NCBI RefSeq assembly: GCF_000428045.1
Contig: NZ_ATZE01000001.1
Span: 62,265 to 126,264 of the forward strand
Reading direction: 5' to 3'
DNA: 64,000 nucleotides
Source: Sedimenticola selenatireducens DSM 17993
Lineage (GTDB): Bacteria; Pseudomonadota; Gammaproteobacteria; Chromatiales; Chromatiaceae
Position 1 is the first letter of the stretch, and every line of letters begins with the position of its first letter. Under the pieces are notes generated by a model. That model was not told where the DNA came from. It saw only the letters and a program-made list of their open reading frames with translations, and did no database searches. A program made the translations under genes and the position numbers. This document shows positions 34,525-42,509 of this stretch, piece after piece.

Positions 34525-35604
34525 ATGAGCGAGACCTTTTACGATGTGATGCGGCGACAGGGGATCACCCGCCGCAGCTTTTTGAAATACTGCAGTTTGA
34601 CCGCCTCGGCGCTCGGACTGGGGCCGGCCTTCGCGCCGACTATCGCCGCGGCGATGGAGACCAAACCGCGCATTCCGGTGCTCTGGCTGCACGGCCTGGA
34701 GTGTACCTGCTGCTCTGAATCCTTCATCCGCTCGGCCCATCCGCTGGCCAAGGATGTGGTGTTGTCGATGATCTCGCTGGATTACGACGACACCATCATG
34801 GCGGCTGCTGGTCATGAGGCGGAGGCGATTATCGAAGAGATTATCGAAAAATATGACGGCAACTATATCCTGGCGGTGGAGGGCAATCCGCCGCTGGATG
34901 AGGATGGCATGTACTGCATTATCGGTGGCAAGCCGTTCGTGGAGCAGTTGCGCAAGGCGGCCGAGCACTGTAAGGCGATCATTTCCTGGGGCTCCTGCGC
35001 CTCCTGGGGCTGTGTGCAGGCGGCGCGTCCCAATCCCACCCGCGCGACACCGGTGCACAAGGTGCCGGGCCTGGCTGCCAAGCCGATCATCAAGGTACCC
35101 GGTTGTCCGCCCATCGCCGAGGTGATGACCGCGGTGATCACCTACATCCTCACCTTCGAGCGCTTCCCCCAGCTCGATCGTCAGGGTCGACCGCTGATGT
35201 TTTACAGCCAGCGGATTCATGACAAGTGCTACCGCCGTCCCCATTTTGATGCCGGCCAGTTTGTCGAGCACTGGGATGATGAGGCGGCGCGCAAGGGTTA
35301 CTGCCTCTACAAGATGGGCTGTAAGGGACCCACCACCTACAACGCCTGTTCCACGGTGCGCTGGAACGGTGGCCTGTCATTTCCGATCCAGGCCGGGCAC
35401 GGCTGTATCGGCTGTTCCGAGGACGGCTTCTGGGACAAGGGTAGCTTTTATGACCGGGTCACCGACACCCACCAGTTTGGTATCGAGGCCAATGCCGACA
35501 AGGTAGGTATTGCTGCTGCCGGCACCGTGGGCGCCGCTGCCGCGGCTCACCTGGCGGTCACCGCCATCAAACAGGCGCAGCATAAAGGGGATCAGGATCA
35601 ATGA
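34525..35604 (+). CDS. hupS: [NiFe] uptake hydrogenase small subunit (O2-tolerant type)
   Basis: The 359-residue precursor starts at ATG 34525 after GGAGGAG. It carries a twin-arginine signal ([16 protein letters not shown]) and a C-terminal membrane helix ([22 protein letters not shown]). Iron-sulfur ligands are plain. The proximal cluster region has LECTCCSES (Cys 60, 62, 63), GSCASWGC and VPGCPP, that is, the six-cysteine set of the [4Fe-3S] cluster seen in E. coli hydrogenase-1 and other O2-tolerant enzymes; standard enzymes have Gly at two of these positions. The medial/distal ligands lie in [22 protein letters not shown] and HGCIGCSE. It oxidises H2 at the periplasmic face. It overlaps hupL by 4 bases. 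Confidence 0.97.
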   Translation: MSETFYDVMRRQGITRRSFLKYCSLTASALGLGPAFAPTIAAAMETKPRIPVLWLHGLECTCCSESFIRSAHPLAKDVVLSMISLDYDDTIMAAAGHEAEAIIEEIIEKYDGNYILAVEGNPPLDEDGMYCIIGGKPFVEQLRKAAEHCKAIISWGSCASWGCVQAARPNPTRATPVHKVPGLAAKPIIKVPGCPPIAEVMTAVITYILTFERFPQLDRQGRPLMFYSQRIHDKCYRRPHFDAGQFVEHWDDEAARKGYCLYKMGCKGPTTYNACSTVRWNGGLSFPIQAGHGCIGCSEDGFWDKGSFYDRVTDTHQFGIEANADKVGIAAAGTVGAAAAAHLAVTAIKQAQHKGDQDQ

Positions 35605-37397
35605 GCACGAAACAGACACCCAACGGTTTTTCCCTGGACGATTCCGGCAAGCGGGTAGTGGTTGATCCGGTCACGCGGATCGAGGGCCACATGCGCTGCG
35701 AAGTGAATGTGGACGGGAACAACATAATCCGCAACGCCGTCTCCACCGGCACCATGTGGCGTGGTCTGGAGGTGATTCTCAAGGGACGCGACCCACGCGA
35801 CGCCTGGGCCTTCACCCAGCGTATCTGCGGCGTCTGCACCGGCACCCACGCTCTCACCTCGGTGCGGGCGGTGGAAGACGCGCTGGCTATTCAGATCCCG
35901 GAGAACGCCAACTCGATCCGCAATATCATGCAGCTGGCCCTGCAGGTGCACGATCATCTGGTGCATTTCTATCACCTGCACGCCCTCGACTGGGTAAACC
36001 CGGTGAACGCCCTGAAGACCGATCCCAAGGCGACCTCCGAGCTGCAGCAGAAGATCTCGCCGCGGCATGCGCTCTCCTCGCCGGGCTATTTCCGCGATAT
36101 CCAGAACCGGCTGAAGAAGTTTGTTGAGTCCGGTCAATTGGGACCGTTCAAGAACGGCTACTGGAGCAACCCGGCTTACCTGTTGCCGCCGGAGGTGGAC
36201 CTGATGGCGGTGACTCATTACCTGGAGGCGCTTGATTTCCAGAAGGAGATCGTCAAGGCCCGTACCATCTTCGGTGGCAAGGATCCCCATCCCAACTGGC
36301 TGGTGGGCGGCGTGCCCTGCCCCATCAACCTGGACGGTGTCGGTTCGGTCGGGGCGCTCAACATGGTCAACCTGAACCAGATCTCCTCGATCATCGATCA
36401 GGTGCGGGAGTTCGTGAACAACGTCTATGTGCCGGACCTGCTGGCGATTGCCGGTTTCTACAAGGGCTGGACCTATGGAGGCGGTCTCTCCGGCATGAAC
36501 GTGCTGGCCTATGGTGATATCCCGGACCGGGCCAATAACTATTCAGCGGATAATCTGATGATGCCGCGCGGTGCCATTATCAATGGCAACCTGAAAGAGG
36601 TGCATGAGGTGGATCTGCGTAATCCCGACGAGATCCAGGAGTTCGTACCGCACTCCTGGTACAAGTACCCGGATGAGTCGAAGGGGCTGCATCCCTGGGA
36701 CGGGATCACCGAGGCTAACTTCCAGTTGGGGGCAAACACCCGGGGTAGCAAGACCGATATCCGCCAGATTGACGAGTCGGCCAAGTACTCCTGGATCAAG
36801 GCGCCGCGCTGGAAAGGGCACGCCATGGAGGTGGGGCCGCTGGCCCGCTATATCATCGGCTACGCCAAGGGCGACAAGGAGATCACCGAGCAAATTAATT
36901 TTACTCTCAAGACCCTGGACCTGCCGGTATCGGCACTCTTCTCCACTCTGGGGCGAACCGCCGCACGCGCTCTGGAAGCGCAGTGGGCGGCGGACAAGAT
37001 GCGCTACTTCATGGACAAGATGCTGGCCAATATCAAGGCCGGCGACAGCAACACGGCGAACGTGGAGCGCTGGGACCCGGAGACCTGGCCAGCGGAGGTG
37101 AAGGGGGTTGGGTTTTCCGAGGCACCCCGTGGCGCCCTGGGACACTGGATCCGTATCAAGGACACTCGCATCGCCAACTACCAGTGCGTGGTACCCACCA
37201 CCTGGAACGGTTCACCGCGGGACCAACAGGGCAACATCGGTGCCTTCGAGGCTGCGCTGCTGAACACCAAGGTGGAACGGCCGGAGGAGCCGGTGGAGAT
37301 CCTGCGCACCCTGCACAGCTTCGATCCCTGTCTCGCCTGTTCCACCCACGTGATGAGCGAAGACGGTCAGGAGCTGGCTGAGGTCAAGGTCCGTTAA
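35601..37397 (+). CDS. hupL: [NiFe] uptake hydrogenase large subunit
   Basis: The 598-residue catalytic subunit holds the Ni-Fe(CN)2CO site. The N-terminal ligand motif is [22 protein letters not shown] and the C-terminal one is DPCLACSTH. The 15 residues after the final His ([15 protein letters not shown]) form the extension removed by the HyaD protease. It is exported bound to HupS through the latter's Tat signal. It overlaps hupS by ATGA. Confidence 0.97.
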   Translation: MSTKQTPNGFSLDDSGKRVVVDPVTRIEGHMRCEVNVDGNNIIRNAVSTGTMWRGLEVILKGRDPRDAWAFTQRICGVCTGTHALTSVRAVEDALAIQIPENANSIRNIMQLALQVHDHLVHFYHLHALDWVNPVNALKTDPKATSELQQKISPRHALSSPGYFRDIQNRLKKFVESGQLGPFKNGYWSNPAYLLPPEVDLMAVTHYLEALDFQKEIVKARTIFGGKDPHPNWLVGGVPCPINLDGVGSVGALNMVNLNQISSIIDQVREFVNNVYVPDLLAIAGFYKGWTYGGGLSGMNVLAYGDIPDRANNYSADNLMMPRGAIINGNLKEVHEVDLRNPDEIQEFVPHSWYKYPDESKGLHPWDGITEANFQLGANTRGSKTDIRQIDESAKYSWIKAPRWKGHAMEVGPLARYIIGYAKGDKEITEQINFTLKTLDLPVSALFSTLGRTAARALEAQWAADKMRYFMDKMLANIKAGDSNTANVERWDPETWPAEVKGVGFSEAPRGALGHWIRIKDTRIANYQCVVPTTWNGSPRDQQGNIGAFEAALLNTKVERPEEPVEILRTLHSFDPCLACSTHVMSEDGQELAEVKVR

Positions 37398-37428
37398 TGG
37401 TGAGATCGTCTCAAAAGGAGGCACAATT

Positions 37429-38112
37429 ATGCAGACAGAAATCAACACAGGGGCGGTCTATGTCTATGAAGCCCCGGTTCGGGTCTGGCATTGGGTCAAC
37501 GCCCTCTCCATTACCTTGCTGGCGATTACCGGTTATCTGATTGCCCATCCGTTACCGACCCTGCCGGGGGAAGCCAGCGACCATTTCCTGATGGGTACTA
37601 TCCGCTTCGTCCACTTTGCCGCGGCCTACATCTTCGCGGTTGGCTTCCTGGGCCGGATCTACTGGGCGATGGTGGGCAATAGATATTCCCGTCAGCTGTT
37701 CAAGTTGCCACTGTTGCACCGGAAATTCTGGAAAGACCTGCTGCACGAAGTTCGCTGGTACGCCTTTCTGGAGAAGGAGCCGAAGAAGTACGTCGGCCAT
37801 AATCCACTGGCTCACCTGTTCATGGTGGCGATCATCACCGTGGGGGGGGCGGTGATGTTGCTCACCGGCTTTGCCCTGTATGCGGAACAGACCGGCCTGG
37901 GCAGCTGGCAGGACAGCCTGTTTGGCTGGCTGATCCCGCTGGTAGGACAGAGCCAGGATGTGCGCCTGTGGCACCACTGGGGCATGTGGGTGATCGTGGT
38001 GTTCGTGATGCTGCACGTCTACGTGGCGATCCGCGAGGATATCGTTTCCCGCCAGAGCCTGATCAGCACCATGATCAGCGGCTGGCGCACCTTCAAGGAT
38101 GACCGGCCATGA
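37429..38112 (+). CDS. hupC: Hydrogenase cytochrome b subunit
   Basis: The 227-residue membrane protein has four helices and the heme-ligand histidines expected for HyaC/HupC: VRVWHWVNAL, FVHFAAAYIFAVGF, and HHWGMWVIVVFVMLHVYVAIRED. It passes electrons from the HupSL dimer to the quinone pool. AAGGAGG precedes the start; the end overlaps the protease gene by 4 bases. Confidence 0.95.
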   Translation: MQTEINTGAVYVYEAPVRVWHWVNALSITLLAITGYLIAHPLPTLPGEASDHFLMGTIRFVHFAAAYIFAVGFLGRIYWAMVGNRYSRQLFKLPLLHRKFWKDLLHEVRWYAFLEKEPKKYVGHNPLAHLFMVAIITVGGAVMLLTGFALYAEQTGLGSWQDSLFGWLIPLVGQSQDVRLWHHWGMWVIVVFVMLHVYVAIREDIVSRQSLISTMISGWRTFKDDRP

Positions 38113-38849
38113 GCGGCGCGACAGCGAAGCGGCTTCCCCACGTACTGATCTTGGGAATCGGCAACCTGCTGTGGGCCGATGAGGGGTTCGGGGTGCGTGC
38201 AGTGGAGGCTTTTCAACAGCGCTATCACACGCCCGATTCCGTGCGGGTGATGGATGGCGGCACCCAAGGGGTCTACCTGGTGCAGGAGGTGCGCGACGCC
38301 GATCTGCTGGTGGTGTTCGACGCCATTGACTACGGACTGCCACCCGGCACCCTGAAATTGATAGAGGGCGAGGCGGTACCGAAATACCTCGGGGTGAAGA
38401 AGGTGAGCCTGCACCAGACCGGCTTCCAGGAGGTGCTGGCCCTGGCGGAGATGCTGGGTGACTACCCGCAACAGCTGTTGCTGATCGGGGTGCAGCCGGA
38501 AGAGATCGAGGATTTCGGCGGCAGCCTGCGTCCGGCGATAAAGGCGCAGATCGAACCGGCCTTGCAGCACGCGGTGGCCTATCTGCGACACCAGGGGATA
38601 GCGGTGCGACCTCGATCCTCGCCGCTTGAAATCGATCCCTACGCCGCTGCTATTGACGATATCCGTCGCTATGAAACGGAGCGGCCGGGGCCGGAGCAGG
38701 CGTGCCGGCTGGGGGATGAACGGGTGGTCTGGTCTGGCACCTATGAGGTGGGTTATCGACCGGCCGATCTGGGGGGGGAATTCCTGCAGGTTGGATTGGA
38801 CCAGCACCTGGACTCCTATCGTCGGGCCCGGTTTGAGCGAGAGGAGTAG
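38109..38849 (+). CDS. hyaD: Hydrogenase maturation protease with C-terminal extension
   Basis: HyaD/HupD cleaves the C-terminal peptide of the large subunit after nickel insertion. The family core is clear: ILGIGNLLWADEGFGVRAVEAF, MDGGTQGVYLV, FDAIDYG, VSLHQTGFQEVLAL and IGVQPEEIEDFGGSLRP. At 246 residues it is about 50 longer than E. coli HyaD (195). The extra C-terminal part (from about residue 180) contains ERVVWSGTYEVGYRPADLGG and ends in charged residues; I recognise no domain there. Confidence 0.93.
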   Translation: MSGATAKRLPHVLILGIGNLLWADEGFGVRAVEAFQQRYHTPDSVRVMDGGTQGVYLVQEVRDADLLVVFDAIDYGLPPGTLKLIEGEAVPKYLGVKKVSLHQTGFQEVLALAEMLGDYPQQLLLIGVQPEEIEDFGGSLRPAIKAQIEPALQHAVAYLRHQGIAVRPRSSPLEIDPYAAAIDDIRRYETERPGPEQACRLGDERVVWSGTYEVGYRPADLGGEFLQVGLDQHLDSYRRARFEREE

Positions 38850-38852
38850 CAG

Positions 38853-39272
38853 ATGCCATCAATATTGATTAGACAGATGATCCAACAGCAGGGTTATCCG
38901 GAACTGGATGAAACCACGCTGGAACCGTTTCTGGCGCGACAGGAACATTCGGTACTGTTTTTTACCGGTGATCCCAAACAGTATCCGGAGAGTAACGACG
39001 TGGCGGTAATCCTGCCCGAACTGGCAGGCCGGTTTGCCGGCCGATTCAGCGTGGCAGTGGTGGCCCGCGAGGCGGAACTGGCATTGCAAAAACGCTTTCC
39101 CTTTAGCAGTTGGCCGGCGCTGGTGTTTTTGCGTGGCGAGCAGTATCTGGGGGCGATCACCCGGGTACAGAACTGGAGCGACTACCTGGGTGAGATCGAG
39201 CGGCTGTTGAGTGCCGATGCGGTGCATGTACGTGGCGTCGGTATTCCGGTGGTGGCTGCCGGCCGGGGTTAG
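38853..39272 (+). CDS. hyaE: Hydrogenase assembly protein HyaE/HupG (thioredoxin-like, no CxxC)
   Basis: The 139-residue protein is the HyaE/HupG family, a thioredoxin fold lacking the redox cysteine pair. The segments HSVLFFTGDPKQYPESNDVAVILPEL, FPFSSWPALVFLRGEQYLGAI and VQNWSDYLGEIERLL match. HyaE proteins bind the Tat signal region of the small subunit and act as proofreading chaperones. It sits between the protease and hupH, as in other hup operons. Confidence 0.9.
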   Translation: MPSILIRQMIQQQGYPELDETTLEPFLARQEHSVLFFTGDPKQYPESNDVAVILPELAGRFAGRFSVAVVAREAELALQKRFPFSSWPALVFLRGEQYLGAITRVQNWSDYLGEIERLLSADAVHVRGVGIPVVAAGRG

Positions 39273-39294
39273 CGGCAGACTGAGGAGACAAATC

Positions 39295-40155
39295 ATGGGT
39301 TATTACGAACTGTCGGTTGCGGCCGTCGGCGCGGGAACACAGCCTTCGGAAACGGACGGGGCCGAGCTGAACTATCAGGCGATGCCAGAAAGTATGTCGA
39401 CTTTTGCCATGCCGGAGATTCCGGAACCGGAGGTGGTGGGGGATCTGCTGCAGGCCCGGCAGCTACTGGATGATGTACAGGGTGTTCTGAGGGATTATCG
39501 GGTCGGTGATCCCCCCTCACTGTTTGAGTTAAGTGATCTGGATAGGGACAACCTGGCGCTGCTGGATCAGTTGCTGGGAGAAGGGGAGGTGAGCATCGTG
39601 GTTGCCGGTAAATCGCAGACACGGATTCAGGAATCGGTACTGGCGGGCCTGTGGCGGGTTCGCTACCTGGACCGGGAGGGTACCTTGCTACGCGATACCT
39701 TGGAGGTAGCGGATATCCCCGGACTGGTGCGCCAGGCCACCTTTGCAGCGGCGGCAGAGCATCTGGTTCTGCCGGATGCCCCCCTGCCGGAGGGGGTGCT
39801 GAATGCACCGCCACTGGTGGCGGAACTGGATGAAAAATCGCTCGCCTACCGTTCTGCTGTGCCACCCCACGTGATCAACCTGACCCTGCTGCCACAGACC
39901 GAGCAGGACCTGGCCTTTCTCGACCAGCTGTTGGGTGCCGGTTCGGTCACCATCCTCTCACGGGGTTATGGCAACTGCCGTATCACCAGCACCCAGATGC
40001 GCTACGTCTGGTGGGTGCAATACTTCAACTCCCAGGATAACAACATCCTCAATACCCTGGAGGTGACCGACGTGCCGGCGGTGGCCTGTGCCGCCCCGGA
40101 AGACATTGCCGATAGTGCACAGCGACTCAATGAAATCCTGGAGATTTACCGATGA
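39295..40155 (+). CDS. hupH: Hydrogenase assembly protein HupH/HyaF
   Basis: ATG 39295 follows TGAGGAGA, giving 286 residues. Two homologous halves can be seen. One holds LLDQLLGEGEVSIVVAG ... WRVRYLDREG and LRDTLEVADIP, the other FLDQLLGAGSVTILSRGYGNC ... WWVQYFNSQD and LNTLEVTDVP. HupH/HyaF proteins assist small-subunit maturation, especially in the presence of oxygen. It overlaps the rubredoxin gene by 4 bases. Confidence 0.92.
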   Translation: MGYYELSVAAVGAGTQPSETDGAELNYQAMPESMSTFAMPEIPEPEVVGDLLQARQLLDDVQGVLRDYRVGDPPSLFELSDLDRDNLALLDQLLGEGEVSIVVAGKSQTRIQESVLAGLWRVRYLDREGTLLRDTLEVADIPGLVRQATFAAAAEHLVLPDAPLPEGVLNAPPLVAELDEKSLAYRSAVPPHVINLTLLPQTEQDLAFLDQLLGAGSVTILSRGYGNCRITSTQMRYVWWVQYFNSQDNNILNTLEVTDVPAVACAAPEDIADSAQRLNEILEIYR

Positions 40156-40370
40156 GCGCGGCCTTTTTTGCCGGCTCTTACGGTGGCAGCGCGGACAAGC
40201 TTAACGACGAGTCGCGGCTGGAGTGCAAGATCTGCTGGTATGTCTACGATCCGGTGGAGGGTGACCCCTACTGGCAGATCCCACCGGGCACAGCGTTCTC
40301 CAAGTTGCCGGCTGACTGGAGCTGTCCCAACTGTGACGGCCGTAAGGACGATTTTATGGTAATGCCGTGA
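40152..40370 (+). CDS. hupI: Rubredoxin HupI
   Basis: The 72-residue protein has the rubredoxin iron site as two CxxC knuckles, CKICWYVYDPVEGDP and CPNCDGRKDDF. The N-terminal extension AAFFAGSYGG is typical of the hydrogenase-linked form. HupI-type rubredoxins are needed for HupSL assembly in air. It overlaps both neighbours by 4 bases. Confidence 0.94.
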   Translation: MSAAFFAGSYGGSADKLNDESRLECKICWYVYDPVEGDPYWQIPPGTAFSKLPADWSCPNCDGRKDDFMVMP

Positions 40371-40960
40371 GTGGGCCCAAGCGACCGGTCGAGGTGGTCC
40401 GTCTGGAGGGGCTGTTTCGTCATATCGAACAGACCCGCATGGTCGGGGTGCCGATACTCAACCCGGCACTGTGGGTGCAGGCGGTGGATTTTATCCCCTG
40501 GAAAGGCTACCAGTTGGGGGTGCTGATCACCCCCTGGTTCATGAATCTGATCCTGCTGGGTGGCACAGAGGCCGACAGCCTTGCCAAGCGCCGACCGGGG
40601 GAGAAGATCACTCACGCCTTTCCTTCCGGGTTGTACGAATTCATTGTCGCCGAGGAGCCGGCGCTTGATCACCATCAGGGCCGCTACCAGGCCTGTTCCC
40701 TGTTTTCACCCATGCAGCCGTTCGACTCCCAGGAGCTGGCGGTGGCGACCGCACAGGAGATTATGCGTGGCCTCATGCTTGAGGAGAACCGCTCTGAAGT
40801 CGTGACCCGTAGCCGGGAGATTGCCGAGGCGTGGGCGGGCGGTAATGAGTTGGCGACAGATACAGAGACAGAAAGCGTCCCACTCGAAGAGGGACCGGGC
40901 CTGTCCGAGCGGCTGGAGACTCCGTTGACCCGGCGCGAGCTGTTCACCGGATTGTCGTAG
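40367..40960 (+). CDS. hybE: Hydrogenase chaperone HybE/HupJ
   Basis: The GTG-started 197-residue protein belongs to the HybE/HupJ family. Typical segments are MVGVPILNPALWVQAVDF, GVLITPWFMNLILL, FPSGLYEFIVAEE and YQACSLFSPMQPFDSQELA. The C-terminus ends LTRRELFTGLS, which looks like a Tat-type or RR motif placed at the end and is common in this family. It is the last gene of the hydrogenase unit. Confidence 0.9.
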   Translation: MSGPKRPVEVVRLEGLFRHIEQTRMVGVPILNPALWVQAVDFIPWKGYQLGVLITPWFMNLILLGGTEADSLAKRRPGEKITHAFPSGLYEFIVAEEPALDHHQGRYQACSLFSPMQPFDSQELAVATAQEIMRGLMLEENRSEVVTRSREIAEAWAGGNELATDTETESVPLEEGPGLSERLETPLTRRELFTGLS

Positions 40961-40982
40961 GGGCAACCTCCGGTGGTTGCCC
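40961..40982 (+). terminator. Hairpin after the hydrogenase operon
   Basis: GGGCAACC pairs with GGTTGCCC around a 6-base loop directly after the hybE stop. No T-run follows. The sequence also resembles dispersed GGGGCAACC-type intergenic repeats. Confidence 0.5.
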
Positions 40983-41064
40983 GGCAGGCTGGGATTGATG
41001 CGAACAAAGGGCAGGCACGGGGGCCGGCACCTACACCTTATTATCCGGATAGGCAGGGTTTCTC

Positions 41065-41116
41065 GTTCCCACGCTCTGCGTGGGAATGCATAAGGGGCAA
41101 CACAGGGTCTGCCCCT
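41065..41116. repeat. Dispersed intergenic palindromes (TTCCCACGC type)
   Basis: TTCCCACGC-TCT-GCGTGGGAA (41066-41086) is a perfect palindrome of a kind widely scattered in proteobacterial genomes. It is followed by GGGGCA...TGCCCC (41094-41115). Both lie between convergent hybE and ispA. Confidence 0.7.
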
Positions 41117-41162
41117 ACCCATGTTTATCTTGATAAATGGCGAGTGATCGGTGGGCGTTGAC

Positions 41163-42071
41163 TCAAACGTCACGATTGACGATATAGTCGGCCAGCCAGC
41201 GCAGCGGGTCGGCACGCTCATCCAATTCCGAGAGACTGGCGAGGGCATCCTGGCGCAGGTTCTGGGCCAGCTCCTTGGCGCCTTTCAGTCCGATCAGGGA
41301 AGGATAAGTCGGTTTGCCGTTGGCCTGGTCCTTGCCTTGGGTCTTGCCGAGGGTGGCGGTATCGCCCTCCACATCCAGGATATCGTCCTGTACCTGGAAG
41401 GCGAGGCCGATGCAGTTGGCGTAGTGTTCCAGTTGACGGGTCTGGGCCGGTTCAGCCTTCGTGGCCGCCAGACAACCCAGCTTGACACTGGCGTGGATCA
41501 GGGCGCCGGTCTTGTGGATATGCATGTTTTCCAACTGGGCCAGATCGATTTGCCTCCCCACCGCCGCCAGATCCAGGGCTTGTCCACCCGCCATGCCGCG
41601 GGAACCGCTGGCGTGGGCCAGGGTTTCGAGCATTTCCAGTCTAATATGCGGCGCGAAGGGGGATACTTCATCCTTACACAATACCTTGAAGGCGAGGGTC
41701 TGCAGGGCGTCGCCGGCGAGTATCGCCGTGGCTTCATCAAATGCCTTATGACAGGTAGGTCGACCGCGCCTGAGATCATCATCATCCATGGCTGGTAGAT
41801 CGTCATGGATCAGGGAATAGGCGTGGATCAGCTCGACCGCGCAGGCCGGCCCATCAAGTTGCTCCGGCTCCACCCCCAATGCTGCGCCGGCGGCGTAGAC
41901 CAGCATGGGGCGGATGCGTTTGCCGCCGTTCAGGGTGGCGTAGCGCATGGCCCGATGCAACTGCTGGGGCTGGATGCTATCGGCAGGCAATTGTAGTTCG
42001 AGAGCCGCATTCACCTGTTGTTGACACTGAATCAGGTACTGCTTGAGGGCGGACTCAGTTGTCACGGTCAA
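41163..42071 (-). CDS. ispA: Farnesyl diphosphate synthase
   Basis: IspA condenses isopentenyl and dimethylallyl/geranyl diphosphate to farnesyl diphosphate. The 302-residue protein has GGKRIRPMLVYAAG, the first Asp-rich motif in LIHDDLPAMDDDDLRRGRPT, and the second in DDILDVEGDT. It overlaps the end of xseB by 17 bases, the usual xseB-ispA pairing. The dxs gene that often follows is absent; hydrogenase genes converge instead. Confidence 0.96.
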   Translation of the reverse strand: MTVTTESALKQYLIQCQQQVNAALELQLPADSIQPQQLHRAMRYATLNGGKRIRPMLVYAAGAALGVEPEQLDGPACAVELIHAYSLIHDDLPAMDDDDLRRGRPTCHKAFDEATAILAGDALQTLAFKVLCKDEVSPFAPHIRLEMLETLAHASGSRGMAGGQALDLAAVGRQIDLAQLENMHIHKTGALIHASVKLGCLAATKAEPAQTRQLEHYANCIGLAFQVQDDILDVEGDTATLGKTQGKDQANGKPTYPSLIGLKGAKELAQNLRQDALASLSELDERADPLRWLADYIVNRDV

Positions 42072-42309
42072 AGGGTTCCGGTTCGGCGTCGATGCGCTGG
42101 TCGGAGAGGATCTGAACTTTTTGTTCCGCCTCCTTCAGGGCCATCTGACAGGTGCGGGTGAGGGCTACGCCCCGCTCAAAGGACTTCAGGGACTCTTCCA
42201 GGGAGAGGTCGCCCTGCTCCAGGGTCTCCACCAGGGACTCCAATTCGCTCAGGGCCTGTTCGAACGAAGGTTCACTGTTTTCGTTAATGACGGGTTCTTT
42301 TTTCGGCAC
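42055..42309 (-). CDS. xseB: Exodeoxyribonuclease VII small subunit
   Basis: The GTG start at 42309 gives 84 residues, the normal XseB size. The longer in-frame reading upstream lacks family similarity. The conserved core is FEQALSELESLVETLEQGDLSLEESLKSFERGVAL. It forms the small subunit of ExoVII with XseA (not in the window). A Glu-rich N-terminus precedes the core. Confidence 0.92.
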   Translation of the reverse strand: MPKKEPVINENSEPSFEQALSELESLVETLEQGDLSLEESLKSFERGVALTRTCQMALKEAEQKVQILSDQRIDAEPEPFDRDN

Positions 42310-42509
42310 GGTGCGGCTCGTTGTTGGTTTGCATGGGTAAACCTTAACCAGAGGAAGGGTGGCGGTCAATCGGTGCTGTTGCAACAGCGGACAGCGAACC
42401 GGGACCGATTCCGCTTCATCTGCAGGGCGCGAGGCTGCCCCTCGCATCGCTTCGTGGGGGCGTGTAAACTCTGGCTCCATTGTGTGTCAATCAGTCAGGT
42501 TTTTAATCC

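Noticed and set aside
41066-41086. TTCCCACGC palindrome as a hydrogenase-operon terminator
   Set aside because: It is a widespread dispersed repeat type, has no T-run, and lies over 100 bases after the last hydrogenase gene.
42310-42480. N-terminal extension of xseB to an upstream ATG
   Set aside because: It would add 57 residues with no similarity to XseB, which is normally about 80 residues.
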